Assembly (NCBI GenBank): GCA_022843265.1
Contig: JALHNZ010000019.1
Coordinates: 1-58,265 of the forward strand
Length of the DNA stretch: 58,265 nt
Origin: Gemmatimonadaceae bacterium
GTDB lineage: Bacteria; Gemmatimonadota; Gemmatimonadetes; Gemmatimonadales; Gemmatimonadaceae
Reading direction: 5' to 3'
The translations under genes and the position numbers were made by a program. Shown piece after piece: positions 1 to 8,892 of this stretch. The stretch's first letter is position 1. The number at the start of each line of letters is the position of its first letter. The notes beneath the pieces are model-generated. The model did no database searches. It had not been told where the DNA came from and saw only the letters and a program-made list of their open reading frames with translations.

Positions 1-890
1 GTAACGCGTTCCACCACAATCGTGGCCAGACTGAATGCCGAGTTGTTGTAGTTGAACTCGGCGCCGGGCTCGTTCTGCAGCTTCGGCGCCCGGTTAACAA
101 CGCGAATGACCTCGGTGGGAGAGATGTAGTCTCCCTCCAGTACCTGACGGCCGCCGATCAAGAGCGTGTTGATGAACTCACGGTATCCGGTCGTGTGCGT
201 GAGCAGATGCCGAACGGTGATCTTCTTGCCGAAGTCTTTCAGCTCGGGGATGTGCTTGCGCACGTCATCATCAAGCGACAGCGCGCCGCGCGATGCCAGC
301 AATGCCACGGCGAACCCGGTGAATTGTTTGGCTGTGGAGCCAATGTTCGTGGGAGTTGTCGCCGTGAAAGGCATGCTGAACGTGAGATCAGCTGCGCCGT
401 ATGCTTTTACCATCGCCAGCTGGCCGTTCCGAATCACGCCCACGACGGCGCCGGGCGTGTCTTCGGAGAGATACGCGGCCGCCTGATCCACCTTGCCTTG
501 CGGCGTGGTGGCCGTGGGCTCCAACCGCGTGAGCCTCGTGCGGACCGCGCCGCTGGTCCCCGCTTTCACCGCGGCAACCTCGATCTTATGCCGGCCCGCC
601 GCTTTTGTGGTGAATACAAAGGCCTCCGGACCGCCACGAGCGATGCGCGAAGCGCGATGCAGTTGCGCGCCATCCGGCCCGGTCACGGTGACCATCACGT
701 CGACGCCGTCTTGATGCACGCGCCCGGCCACGAACCGGCCAGCCGGCAGTACCAGCTCATAGGGGAGCGTGCCATTCGCCGGCAGCGTAGCGGTGACGGC
801 CTGCCCGAGCACCAGACGCGCTGGCTGTTGGGCAGAAGCTTCTGCTGAGAGCAGCAGGAGCATGGGGGCGCAGAGGAGGGACGCTCGCAT
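1..890 (-). CDS. Secreted serine hydrolase, class C beta-lactamase-like (partial, C-terminus beyond window)
   Basis: The reading frame runs open from ATG at 890 to the left edge (about 296 residues), so the C-terminal part is missing. A signal peptide (hydrophobic stretch then ASAQQ, residues 1-21) is followed by a beta-sandwich-like region (about 25-125) and a penicillin-binding/beta-lactamase domain. The nucleophile motif S185-T-A-K188 (SxxK) and Y281-N-N283 (YxN) are visible; the third motif lies outside. The family includes D-alanyl-D-alanine carboxypeptidases, D-aminopeptidases and esterases, all periplasmic or exported. The promoter region holds an inverted repeat at 945-966 related to those before two other operons of this window, so it may belong to the same regulon. 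The exact substrate cannot be told. Confidence 0.85.
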   Translation of the reverse strand, partial: MRASLLCAPMLLLLSAEASAQQPARLVLGQAVTATLPANGTLPYELVLPAGRFVAGRVHQDGVDVMVTVTGPDGAQLHRASRIARGGPEAFVFTTKAAGRHKIEVAAVKAGTSGAVRTRLTRLEPTATTPQGKVDQAAAYLSEDTPGAVVGVIRNGQLAMVKAYGAADLTFSMPFTATTPTNIGSTAKQFTGFAVALLASRGALSLDDDVRKHIPELKDFGKKITVRHLLTHTTGYREFINTLLIGGRQVLEGDYISPTEVIRVVNRAPKLQNEPGAEFNYNNSAFSLATIVVERV

Positions 891-944
891 GGTGAATCCG
901 GGAGGGAGGTGCCCAGTTGCAGAGCCGCGCAAAGAGGGCGAAAT

Positions 945-966
945 TTGTCTACAACTTAGTATACTA
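945..966. promoter_or_regulatory. Candidate GntR/FCD operator, 8-6-8 inverted repeat
   Basis: Arms TTGTCTAC and GTATACTA are separated by 6 bp, and the second arm's complement TAGTATAC matches the first at 6 of 8 positions. The right half includes the perfect palindrome TAGTATACTA (957-966). It lies 55-76 bp upstream of the serine hydrolase start at 890. The layout repeats at 15742-15763 and, more weakly, at 8828-8849. FCD-type GntR proteins often bind short GT-N(2-3)-AC palindromes, so the regulator at 8893-9639 is the natural candidate (inference). Confidence 0.5.
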
Positions 967-1123
967 TATGAAAACGCGGTCCATCTGGCAACCGTGGGGA
1001 CGAGAGCTGGAGTCGCCGGATCTCGATCATCGCCCGTTCATTACATGAAAACAGACCGAGAAGCACCTTGCGCCGCCATTCTCGCGTGGGGAAGTTTTGC
1101 GCTCTCACTCCCCGGGGCGATGA

Positions 1124-2992
1124 ATGGGTGCACTAACGGGTTTCGCCGATGGCGTCCGCGCGTTCCGACGTGGCGCGCTGGTGCTGCTGCTCCTCACCCC
1201 GCTCGCGTGCAACAAGTCGCGAATGGTGGACGGACTTCCGGTAGCCTCAGCGAACGACAACCGCGTGCGCGCCGGTGAAATGCGCGGTGACACTCTGGCG
1301 CTGTCGCTAGTCGTCCAGATGGCGCGCTGGTACCCCGAGGCTGATCCAGGTCCACACGTGGATGCCCCAGTGTTCGCCGAGGAAGGAAACGCACCCCAGA
1401 TTCCCGCCCCGCTCATTCGCGTCACGACCGGCACGATCGTCGCGGCGACGGTGCGGAATGCGCTGCTCGACTCCACGCTTCGCGTGGTCGGGTTGTCCAG
1501 CCGACCGGCGGGTGAGCCGCTGGACACACTGATCATCCCGCCCGGAGAGACGCGATCGGTGACCTTCGAAGTCGGCGCACACGGCACATACATGTACGCT
1601 GCGCAGGCGGGAACAGTGGATTGGGATATCCGTGAGCGAGAGCAGCTCGCGGGCGCTTTCGTCGTGGATTCAGTTGGCGCTCCCGCTGATGACCGTGTGT
1701 TTGTGATGAATGTGTGGGGAGAGCCTCGCGACTCGATCAACTATGACAACGCCGTCGCCATCAATGGCCGCGCGTGGCCGCACACCGAGCGCCTCTTCGC
1801 GTCCATGGGCGATTCGATCCGTTGGCGGTGGGTGAACGCGACGGTGCGCCCACACCCGATGCACCTGCACGGTTTCTACTACCAGGTCACCGCTCGGGGA
1901 GACATGGCGCGTGATACCATCTACTCCCACGGCACTCAACGCACCGTCGTGACCGAGTCCATGAAACCGTTCTCGACGTTGTCGCTCGCGTTCGAGCCTG
2001 ACCGCCCCGGCAACTGGCTATTCCACTGTCACATCGGATTTCACGTGCTCGGCACCGCGCGGCTGGGGCCAAGCGATCATGCGGATCACGCATCGAGCGA
2101 CGTCGGGCGCCACATGGCGGGCCTCGTGCTCGGGCTCACCGTCAATCCCGCGCCTGAATGGCGAGAGCCGCCGCGTGCGGGTACGCGCGCCGTGCGCCTG
2201 CTGGTGCACGAAGGTGCGCGCCGCAGCCATGCGCTCCGCAACCTGAGCTTCATGTTGCAGCAGGGAACCACGGAGCCCTCACCGCAAACAGCGCGGGCAC
2301 CCGGTTCGCTCCTCGTACTCACGCGCGACGAGCCCACCGACATCACCGTCGTGAATCGGTTGCGCGAACCGACGGCCGTGCATTGGCATGGCATCGAGTT
2401 GGAGAGTTACTCCGACGGGGTCGTGGGATTCAGTGGTGATAGCTCACGGCTCGCACCGATGATCGCGCCGGGAGATTCCTTTACCGCGCGGCTGAGCCTG
2501 CCGAGGAGCGGCACGTTCATCTATCACACGCACCTCAATGACCTCGAGCAGCTTACGTCTGGCTTGTACGGTCCGATTGTCGTCCTTGAGCCCGGCGCGA
2601 TGCACGACCCGGAGCGCGACCGCGTCTTCGTGGCGGCCTGGGATGGTGACGAGGAACCGCCCAAGCTCGTAATCAACGGAGATTCCGCGCTGCCGCAGGC
2701 AGATCTCAGACGGGGGACTTCCTACCGCCTGCGATTTGTGAACATCGGCCCGGCGGCGAGCATTCGCGCGCTCCTCACACGCGGCGCCGACACGGTGTCG
2801 TGGCGAGCACTCGCCAAAGATGGATTCGACGTCCCTGTACACTCCGCACATGCGCAACGCGCTGTGCTCGTGCTCGACGTGGGCGAAACGGCTGACTTCG
2901 AATTCACTCCTGACCAGGTCGGGACGTACTCACTGCACTTCGCACACGCCCCTCGATTACGGCCGGTCGTGCAGAAGTTTCGCGTGCGCTGA
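1124..2992 (+). CDS. Multicopper oxidase lipoprotein with permuted copper-site order
   Basis: 622 residues. The N-terminus has a lipoprotein signal (LLLLTPLAC, Cys about 29), so it is probably membrane-anchored in the periplasm. Four cupredoxin-like segments can be read. The first (about 55-165) aligns with a normal domain 1 but lacks its His pairs. The second carries H244-P-M-H-L-H249 and H301-C-H-I-G-F-H307, the usual C-terminal T1/T2/T3 motifs. The third carries H420-W-H-G and H468-T-H, the usual N-terminal motifs. The fourth is degenerate. All copper ligands of a trinuclear site and a T1 Cys are therefore present but in reversed order. It probably oxidises a phenolic or metal substrate with O2; the substrate is unknown. 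It converges with the M20 gene (60 bp gap). Confidence 0.85.
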   Translation: MGALTGFADGVRAFRRGALVLLLLTPLACNKSRMVDGLPVASANDNRVRAGEMRGDTLALSLVVQMARWYPEADPGPHVDAPVFAEEGNAPQIPAPLIRVTTGTIVAATVRNALLDSTLRVVGLSSRPAGEPLDTLIIPPGETRSVTFEVGAHGTYMYAAQAGTVDWDIREREQLAGAFVVDSVGAPADDRVFVMNVWGEPRDSINYDNAVAINGRAWPHTERLFASMGDSIRWRWVNATVRPHPMHLHGFYYQVTARGDMARDTIYSHGTQRTVVTESMKPFSTLSLAFEPDRPGNWLFHCHIGFHVLGTARLGPSDHADHASSDVGRHMAGLVLGLTVNPAPEWREPPRAGTRAVRLLVHEGARRSHALRNLSFMLQQGTTEPSPQTARAPGSLLVLTRDEPTDITVVNRLREPTAVHWHGIELESYSDGVVGFSGDSSRLAPMIAPGDSFTARLSLPRSGTFIYHTHLNDLEQLTSGLYGPIVVLEPGAMHDPERDRVFVAAWDGDEEPPKLVINGDSALPQADLRRGTSYRLRFVNIGPAASIRALLTRGADTVSWRALAKDGFDVPVHSAHAQRAVLVLDVGETADFEFTPDQVGTYSLHFAHAPRLRPVVQKFRVR

Positions 2993-3052
2993 GGAGGTGC
3001 ACCAACACGCGCATCGAGCGCAACGGCGTCGCCCCCTCCGCGCATTTGACCG

Positions 3053-4351
3053 CTACGCGAGCGCCGCCGACGCAATCCGCGCCGCTTCGGCCAACACCGC
3101 TGCCCCCACAAACAGAGCCCCCTCGGCCGCCAGAAACTGCGGCGAATGGGCGGGCGTGGCCGCGCCACCTGGTTCGCGGGCACCGATGCGCAGAAATGCT
3201 CCGGGCATGCGCTCCATGTAGTCGGCAAAATCCTCGCCGGCCATATTGGTGATGCCCAGCGGCACCACGTTCACCTCGCCCACCAGCCCCTGCGCCGCCG
3301 CGCGTGCCCACCCTGCCTCGCGCTCGGGATTTACGATCGGCGGCGGGCCGTTGACAATGTCTACCTCCGCCACGAGATCGTATGCCGCCGCGATCCCTTC
3401 GGCGATGCGCCGGACTTCAGTGGCCACCAAGGCGCGGGTGGCGGAGTCCACCGTGCGAAGTGTCCCGCCGATAGTTGCCGAATCCGGGATCACGTTCAGC
3501 GCCTCCCCCGCCCGCATCGTGGCAACGGTCACGACAGCCGGCACCGATGGGTTGACCCGTCGCGAGACAATGCCCTGAAGCGCGGCGATCAGCATGCCAG
3601 CGCCAAGCACTGGATCGGCCGACTCGTGCGGACGTGCACCGTGGGCCCCACGACCGCGCAGCGTAACAGTGAAGGTGTCCGCAGCGGCCGCCAGGGGTCC
3701 TGGCTGCGCGACCACCTGCCCCACAGGAAAGCGTCGATCTACATGGGCACCGAATATTACCGACACACTATCGAGCGACTTAGAAGCCAGCATAGCAGCA
3801 GCACCATTCCCGGTTTCCTCCGCGGGTTGCAGCACAATGAGCACGTCTCCTGCGGCCGGGTTCTGCGCCAGAAGGCACGCCGCTCCGACTGCCCACGCCG
3901 CGTGCACGTCGTGACCGCAGGCGTGCATCAGTCCATCATGCTTGGACGCCCAGGGCACTCCTGTGGCTTCATGAATCGGGAGCGCATCGATGTCACCGCG
4001 CACCGCGACGATCGGAGCGCTCGGGTCGCGCCCGCGCAGGTGCACCACCAATCCGGTGCCGGCCACGCGTTGCACGGACACGGGCGGCGTATCAATCAGA
4101 AGCTGCGCAAGCGTTCGTTCCAGCGTGGCACAGGTGCGCTCCTCCTGGAACGCCAGTTCCGGATGCTGGTGCAGTTCGCGGCGCAGTGCAATGAGAGACG
4201 TCTGCAGCGGACGTGAGAACTGCGCGAGCACAGCGTCGGGGACACCGCGCAGGTCGATCGCGACATCATCGGTGGGGAGCAGGTGTGAGATCATGCGCTG
4301 AACATTCGCTCGCGTCTCACGCGCGCACCATGGCGTCAAGCGGCGTCGCAA
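3053..4351 (-). CDS. M20D-type amidohydrolase (N-acyl-L-amino-acid deacylase/carboxypeptidase)
   Basis: 432 residues. Family hallmarks are clear: RGDIDALPI, HACGHDVHAA, PAEE, a lid domain with GAHGARPHE, and GEDFADY near the C-terminus. These give the di-metal site of the IAA-amino-acid hydrolase/hippuricase/aminoacylase group. An alternative start is the Met at about residue 20 (MISHLLP). No signal peptide is obvious, so it probably acts in the cytosol. It is the last gene of an operon (26 bp after the D-aminoacylase gene). In the known Geobacillus D-to-L amino-acid pathway an M20 enzyme removes the N-succinyl group from the L product; this protein could play that part together with the GNAT and racemase at 15897-17896 (inference). 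Confidence 0.85.
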   Translation of the reverse strand: MRRRLTPWCARETRANVQRMISHLLPTDDVAIDLRGVPDAVLAQFSRPLQTSLIALRRELHQHPELAFQEERTCATLERTLAQLLIDTPPVSVQRVAGTGLVVHLRGRDPSAPIVAVRGDIDALPIHEATGVPWASKHDGLMHACGHDVHAAWAVGAACLLAQNPAAGDVLIVLQPAEETGNGAAAMLASKSLDSVSVIFGAHVDRRFPVGQVVAQPGPLAAAADTFTVTLRGRGAHGARPHESADPVLGAGMLIAALQGIVSRRVNPSVPAVVTVATMRAGEALNVIPDSATIGGTLRTVDSATRALVATEVRRIAEGIAAAYDLVAEVDIVNGPPPIVNPEREAGWARAAAQGLVGEVNVVPLGITNMAGEDFADYMERMPGAFLRIGAREPGGAATPAHSPQFLAAEGALFVGAAVLAEAARIASAALA

Positions 4352-4377
4352 GCGGCACCGGCGTTCCCAGCCTTTCG

Positions 4378-6027
4378 CTACGGCGCGCCGCTGGTCGCAC
4401 CGGGTCCGCGCAGCACGCGACCCGGGGTCGCGCCCGTGTGTTTGCCCTGCTCCATGACCACCACGCCATTCACCAGCACAACGTCAATGCCGGTCGGTAA
4501 CGCCATCGGATCTTCGTACGTGGCGTGATCCTGCAGCGCCTCAAAGTCAAAGATCGTCACATCGGCCCAGGCACCCACACGAATTGCGCCACGGTCGTCG
4601 AGCCTCATTCTGGTCGCTGGCCAGGACGTCATTTTTCGCACGGCGTCCTCAAGCGTGATCACCTTTCGCGTGCGCACGTAATGAGCGAGTACACGCACCG
4701 GATTACCGTACATGCGTGGATGCGGAAGTCCCGACGCGTCGGCAACGCCGGGAGTCGCAGCTGCCGCAGCATCACTGCCGATGCTCGTCCACGGAAAGCG
4801 CAGCGCCGTTTCAATATCCGGTTCGGACATCATGTGATAGACGGCCGTGACGCGCCCGTTGCCCGCGAGCACAAGATCCCATGCCGCGTCCGCCGGCTCT
4901 TTCCCCGTTTCTGTAGCGATCTGCGCAATGCTCTTGCGTTCGAATTGCGCGTTGTCCGGATTCTGCGCGCTCATGAGCACGACGCGATCCCAACCGCCCG
5001 CGGCTTCCACAATATTCCACCACCCCGGCGAGCCGGTGCTGACTTCGCGCTTGAGCCGCGCGCGAATGGCCGGATCAGCCAGCCGCGCGCGCAATGAGTC
5101 ACGCCCGCCCTCGAACGCCCAGCTCGGAATGGTCGCGTCGAGACTCGTGCCGCCGGCTGTGTACATGTACATGTTTGCGGCCACATCGAGACCGCGCGCG
5201 CGGGCCGCTTCGATCACACGTCCGATCGAATCCATGAGCACGCCCCACGACGGCTGATGCGCAACCTTGAGATGAAAAATCTCTACCGGCGCACCCGATC
5301 GCTCTCCAATCGTGATCGCTTCGCGCACGGACTCCACCACCTCAGCGCCTTCACCGCGAATGTGACTCGCGTAGAATCCGCCGTGCCGGGCCGCGACTTT
5401 CGCCACTTCCACCAGTTCGGCAGTGCTCGCGTAGCTCGCCGGCGGATAGATAAGCGCCGTGCTCATGCCGAGCACACCTGCCCGCATCGCCGTGTCCATG
5501 ATGGCACGCATGCGATCCAGTTCGGCCGGCGTTGGCGCTCGGCTCGACGGACCAATCACCGCCGAACGCGCCTGCACTTCGGCGAAATACGTGCCGAAGT
5601 TGACACTCAATCCCTGCTGCTCAAGCTGCGTGAAATACGACGCGATTTCCGACGCCGGTACCGGCGTGCCGCCTTCACCACCCACCAACGTGGTCACACC
5701 CTGCAGCAACTTGCTCTCGGCGCGTCCGTTCTGTCGCAGCACGCGCCCCGATTGATCGAGCATATCAATCCAACCGGGCGACACGTATTTGCCGCGCGCG
5801 TCGATTTCGCGCGTGCCGCGACCGGTCACGTGACCAATGCGCACAAAACGACCGTTGGCGATGGCGATATCCGCGAGGATCCACGGATTGCCGGCGCCGT
5901 CGAGCACGCGACCATTGCGGATCACGACATCGTACATGGGCTCCGATTGTGCCGCCAATGCAATGAACGGCAGCGCCGCCAGCAGCAACGCGCCGCACGT
6001 CGCGCGCACCCGCAGGTTCGTAGTCAT
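4378..6027 (-). CDS. N-acyl-D-amino-acid deacylase (D-aminoacylase) family amidohydrolase, secreted
   Basis: The start is placed at ATG 6027 (549 residues), preceded by GGAG at good distance. A longer reading would overlap the upstream gene. Signal peptide residues 1-26 (LLLAALPFIALAAQ). The composite beta domain (VIRNGRVLDGAGNPW) and the C-terminal ATYEDPMALPTGIDVVLVNG through TGATPGRVLRG are typical of D-aminoacylases. Ligands equivalent to His220, His250 and Asp366 of the Alcaligenes enzyme are present (SHIRGE, IFHLKVAH, IGSDAAAA). The HxH metal motif after beta1 is replaced by PGWIDMLDQS (84-93), and the bridging Cys region reads GGEGGTP (116-122). Catalysis may thus rest on one metal or on a different bridging ligand. 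Predicted to release D-amino acids from N-acyl forms in the periplasm. Confidence 0.85.
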   Translation of the reverse strand: MTTNLRVRATCGALLLAALPFIALAAQSEPMYDVVIRNGRVLDGAGNPWILADIAIANGRFVRIGHVTGRGTREIDARGKYVSPGWIDMLDQSGRVLRQNGRAESKLLQGVTTLVGGEGGTPVPASEIASYFTQLEQQGLSVNFGTYFAEVQARSAVIGPSSRAPTPAELDRMRAIMDTAMRAGVLGMSTALIYPPASYASTAELVEVAKVAARHGGFYASHIRGEGAEVVESVREAITIGERSGAPVEIFHLKVAHQPSWGVLMDSIGRVIEAARARGLDVAANMYMYTAGGTSLDATIPSWAFEGGRDSLRARLADPAIRARLKREVSTGSPGWWNIVEAAGGWDRVVLMSAQNPDNAQFERKSIAQIATETGKEPADAAWDLVLAGNGRVTAVYHMMSEPDIETALRFPWTSIGSDAAAAATPGVADASGLPHPRMYGNPVRVLAHYVRTRKVITLEDAVRKMTSWPATRMRLDDRGAIRVGAWADVTIFDFEALQDHATYEDPMALPTGIDVVLVNGVVVMEQGKHTGATPGRVLRGPGATSGAP

Positions 6028-6064
6028 ACGGTTCTCATCTCCAGCAGCAGTCGGACTCTCGTGA

Positions 6065-7234
6065 TCACGTGGTCCAGATCTCCGACAGCACGCGACGGAA
6101 GTTGCCACCGAGGATTCCCTCGATGTTCGCGTCGCTGTACTTGCGGCGGATGAGACCCTCCGTCAGGTCATACATGCGCTTCGGATGGTCGAGCCCTTCG
6201 ATGTCGATTTTTTCGCGAAAGCCGTAGCTGCCCTTGTACGAGTTGCGCAGCTGCTGATTGAGCGCCGGCGGCATGGAGTCGTATCCAGACAGACTGATAT
6301 CGCTGCCCACACCGAGGTGTTCGGGTCCGATGAGTTTGGACACATGATCGAAGTGATCGAGTGCGTGCTCAACCGTGGTGGGTTCACGATCACGCACAAA
6401 CATGCGCACGCCGGTTATGCCCATCACACCGCCACTCTTCTTCACCGCGAGAATCGCTTCGTCGGCTTTGTTGCGCGGATGGCCGTTGGTGAGCACGCGC
6501 GCGTTTGAATGCGTGATGAGCACCGGTCGTTTGGAGAGCTCGAACGCGTCAAGCGTTGTACGGTCACCGCAGTGCGACACATCGATCGCCATGCCCACCG
6601 TGTTCATGCGCTCAATAATTGCCGCGCCGAAGTCGCTGATCCCTTCATCGCGACGTTCTGTGGCGCCGTTGCCAATGAGGTTGCGGCTATTGTAGGTGAG
6701 TTGCGATACGCGCTGACCCAAGCCGTGAAAAAAGTCCACGTCGGTGGGACGTCGAAAGTGCTCGGCGTTCTGCAAACCGAGAATCACGGCAATCTTTCCT
6801 GAGGCCTTCACCCGAGCAAAATCATCGACGGAGTCAATGCGCATGAGACGCGTATCGCTGCCGGCGATAAATGCGTTCCATCCGCCAAAGAAGTTGACCG
6901 CATTCTCGTAGGCGTTCGGCCCGCCCGATCCGACCGCTGGATGAAACACATTAATGCCGGAGTCGAGAAACGCCTGAAACTCAGCCTGTGTGAACGATTC
7001 CGGATTGAGATTCCATTTGGTCTGATCCGGAAAATTCAGCGTGAACACGCTCAGCATGTCGATCACAAGTGAGCGCTGTACCAGCGCGATGGCGCGCGCC
7101 GAGTATTGCTGCTGGCTGTGGGCGAAGAGTTTGTAGCGACCAAGGTTGATCATGGGCGCCGCGATCGTGGCGGCGGCCGCAGCGGCTGCGCCAGCGAGCA
7201 GTGAGCGACGAGAGATCGGTGTAGATCGAGTCAT
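6065..7234 (-). CDS. Membrane dipeptidase (M19, renal dipeptidase) family protein with Tat signal
   Basis: ATG at 7234 gives 389 residues starting MTRSTPISRRSLLAG, a twin-arginine signal followed by an Ala-rich hydrophobic stretch. The longer frame to 7615 would overlap the previous gene and is rejected. M19 features: VSHCGDRTTLDAF and ITHSNARVL (two His ligands), HPRN (the Arg that binds the peptide carboxylate) and GVGSDISLSGYD (Asp). The usual HxD near the N-terminus is replaced by VIDMLSVF, and the bridging Glu of GIEGGH appears as GLQNAEH. M19 enzymes cleave dipeptides including those with a C-terminal D residue, and some cleave beta-lactams. Seven bp separate it from the serine hydrolase gene upstream, so they are co-transcribed. 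Confidence 0.85.
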   Translation of the reverse strand: MTRSTPISRRSLLAGAAAAAAATIAAPMINLGRYKLFAHSQQQYSARAIALVQRSLVIDMLSVFTLNFPDQTKWNLNPESFTQAEFQAFLDSGINVFHPAVGSGGPNAYENAVNFFGGWNAFIAGSDTRLMRIDSVDDFARVKASGKIAVILGLQNAEHFRRPTDVDFFHGLGQRVSQLTYNSRNLIGNGATERRDEGISDFGAAIIERMNTVGMAIDVSHCGDRTTLDAFELSKRPVLITHSNARVLTNGHPRNKADEAILAVKKSGGVMGITGVRMFVRDREPTTVEHALDHFDHVSKLIGPEHLGVGSDISLSGYDSMPPALNQQLRNSYKGSYGFREKIDIEGLDHPKRMYDLTEGLIRRKYSDANIEGILGGNFRRVLSEIWTT

Positions 7235-7241
7235 GGCAGGT

Positions 7242-8822
7242 TCACCGGGGAGGCGCAACGCGCGTGTAGGTGTGGCCACTCCAATCAAGTGCGGCCACGC
7301 GACCCGTACCGTCGGGTCGGAAAGCGAGGCGACCTTCGTTCCGAGAACGGTCGCTCCATCGAATTCGAAAGACCTCATACTCCAACGGCACCAGATCACC
7401 AGGCGAGCCATTGGCAAAACGCATGCGCAACGTGTCGGCTGATTGCGCAATGACGATGTCGCCGAACGTCGCGTTCCGATACGTGCCCACGTACTGCGTG
7501 AGCGGCATGCTGTTCTTCGTCTGCGCAACCGGCCGCGACTCGGCGGTACGACGTGCTTCGGCTGTTCGCTGCTCCTGTGCGGCGAACAAGTCGAGCAACG
7601 CCGCACTCCAGTCACGTTTCACAGGACCCGCCGCGTCACCGAGCCGATCGAAGACCTCGTACATGATCGCGTGACGCAGTTCGACGTGATCAGTGTTGGC
7701 GAGTACGTACACGCCCAAACGTTTGTCGGGAATCAAGCCGATGATCGCACTCATACCGTTGATGCTACCGGTATGCATGGCGACCGCCTGGCCATTGTAG
7801 TCCTGCAAAAACCAGCCCAGGCTGTAGAGAAAAAAGTGGGGGCGCGACAGTGCGAGCGCCGGATACGTGGCCGGATCGGCCACGGTCTGCGGCGAGAGCC
7901 AGGCGCGGAATGTCGCTTCGCTAACGAGACGGCGGCCGTCGACGCGACCGGAGTCGAGTACAAAGCGCATCCACTTCGCCATGTCGTTCACACTTGACCA
8001 CACGGAACCTGCGGCGGCGACGGGATCGACGGCGCGGTTGCTCACCACGCGCAGCGTTCCGGTGGCCACGCCGTGCGGCGCTGCCACATTGGGAAGTCCT
8101 TCAACTTTTTTCAGGCTGGTCACGGTGCCGGTCATTCCGAGCGGCGCAATGATGCGCTGCTCGACGAACGCTTCCCATGTGAGCCCCGAAACCGCTTCGA
8201 CCACGGCGCCCGCGACCGCGTACATGATGTTCTGGTACACGAACCCGGAGCGGAACGAGTAGCTGGGCGGCAAGTTGCCGATGCGCTTCAGGATCTCGGC
8301 AGCGGAATAGTCGGTGGCAGTCCAAAGCAGGTCGGCATTGCCAAGCCCTGCGCGGTGCGTGAGCAAGTCACGCACGGTCAGCTCACGCGTCACCCAGGCA
8401 TCCGACATCCGAAACGCGGGCAGGTACTCGATGACGGGCGCATCCCATCGCACCTTGCCTTCATCGACCAGCATGCCGAGTGCCAGGGCGGTCATGGCTT
8501 TCGTGGTAGAACCGATCGCGAATCGCGTGTCGGCGTTCACACGGGCGGGCTTGCCCACCTCGATGAGGCCGTAACCTTTCGAGAGCAGCACACTGTCGTT
8601 GCGCACAATGGCGACCGCCAGGCCGGCCGTCTTCCAGGCATTGGCGGCGGCCGCGATGTCCGCGTCCAAGCGGGCGACAATGTTCGGTGTGCTCTGTGCG
8701 CCTGCGGGGCGCTGCGCGGGCAGCGACCACGCCGAGAGAGCGATTGCCCCAATCGCGGCGGGCAGGAAGGCGAGGCGTGCACGAAGGCGAAACCGGTGCA
8801 CTACAGCCAGGAGAGTAGGCAT
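7242..8822 (-). CDS. Secreted serine hydrolase, class C beta-lactamase/D-aminopeptidase-like, with DUF3471-type tail
   Basis: 526 residues. A signal peptide (about 1-43, ending PAGAQ) precedes the catalytic domain. Motifs: S105-T-T-K108 (SxxK), Y196-Q-N198 (YxN) and H350-T-G352 (KTG equivalent). A C-terminal beta domain (about 435-526, LTQYVGTYRNATFGD) resembles the lipocalin-like DUF3471 tail found on many such enzymes. It opens the operon that continues with M19, D-aminoacylase and M20 genes. A half-conserved operator lies just upstream (8828-8849). Given these neighbours a D-stereospecific aminopeptidase or D,D-peptidase activity is likelier than antibiotic hydrolysis, but sequence alone does not settle it. 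Confidence 0.87.
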   Translation of the reverse strand: MPTLLAVVHRFRLRARLAFLPAAIGAIALSAWSLPAQRPAGAQSTPNIVARLDADIAAAANAWKTAGLAVAIVRNDSVLLSKGYGLIEVGKPARVNADTRFAIGSTTKAMTALALGMLVDEGKVRWDAPVIEYLPAFRMSDAWVTRELTVRDLLTHRAGLGNADLLWTATDYSAAEILKRIGNLPPSYSFRSGFVYQNIMYAVAGAVVEAVSGLTWEAFVEQRIIAPLGMTGTVTSLKKVEGLPNVAAPHGVATGTLRVVSNRAVDPVAAAGSVWSSVNDMAKWMRFVLDSGRVDGRRLVSEATFRAWLSPQTVADPATYPALALSRPHFFLYSLGWFLQDYNGQAVAMHTGSINGMSAIIGLIPDKRLGVYVLANTDHVELRHAIMYEVFDRLGDAAGPVKRDWSAALLDLFAAQEQRTAEARRTAESRPVAQTKNSMPLTQYVGTYRNATFGDIVIAQSADTLRMRFANGSPGDLVPLEYEVFRIRWSDRSRNEGRLAFRPDGTGRVAALDWSGHTYTRVAPPR

Positions 8823-8827
8823 GATTT

Positions 8828-8849
8828 TAGTATACAGTTGTGGGCACTA
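8828..8849. promoter_or_regulatory. Candidate GntR/FCD operator (weaker copy)
   Basis: Left arm TAGTATAC is identical to the complement of the right arm at 945-966. After 6 bp (AGTTGT) the right arm GGGCACTA keeps only 5 of 8 pairs. It starts 6 bp upstream of the serine hydrolase start codon at 8822. The stretch CAGTTGT beside it also follows the site at 15742-15763. Confidence 0.35.
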
Positions 8850-8892
8850 CATAAGCCAACCTACGCCTGCATTTGTCAGCTGGCAAGCGGCC

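Noticed and set aside
3146-4216. Long plus-strand frame opposite the M20 gene
   Set aside because: Shadow of the high-GC coding strand; lacks any domain, is rich in His/Arg and overlaps a clear M20 enzyme.
5257-6153. Plus-strand frame opposite the D-aminoacylase
   Set aside because: Antisense shadow with no recognisable family and full overlap with a conserved gene.
7234-7615. N-terminal extension of the M19 gene to 7615
   Set aside because: Would overlap the serine hydrolase gene; the Tat signal begins at the ATG at 7234.
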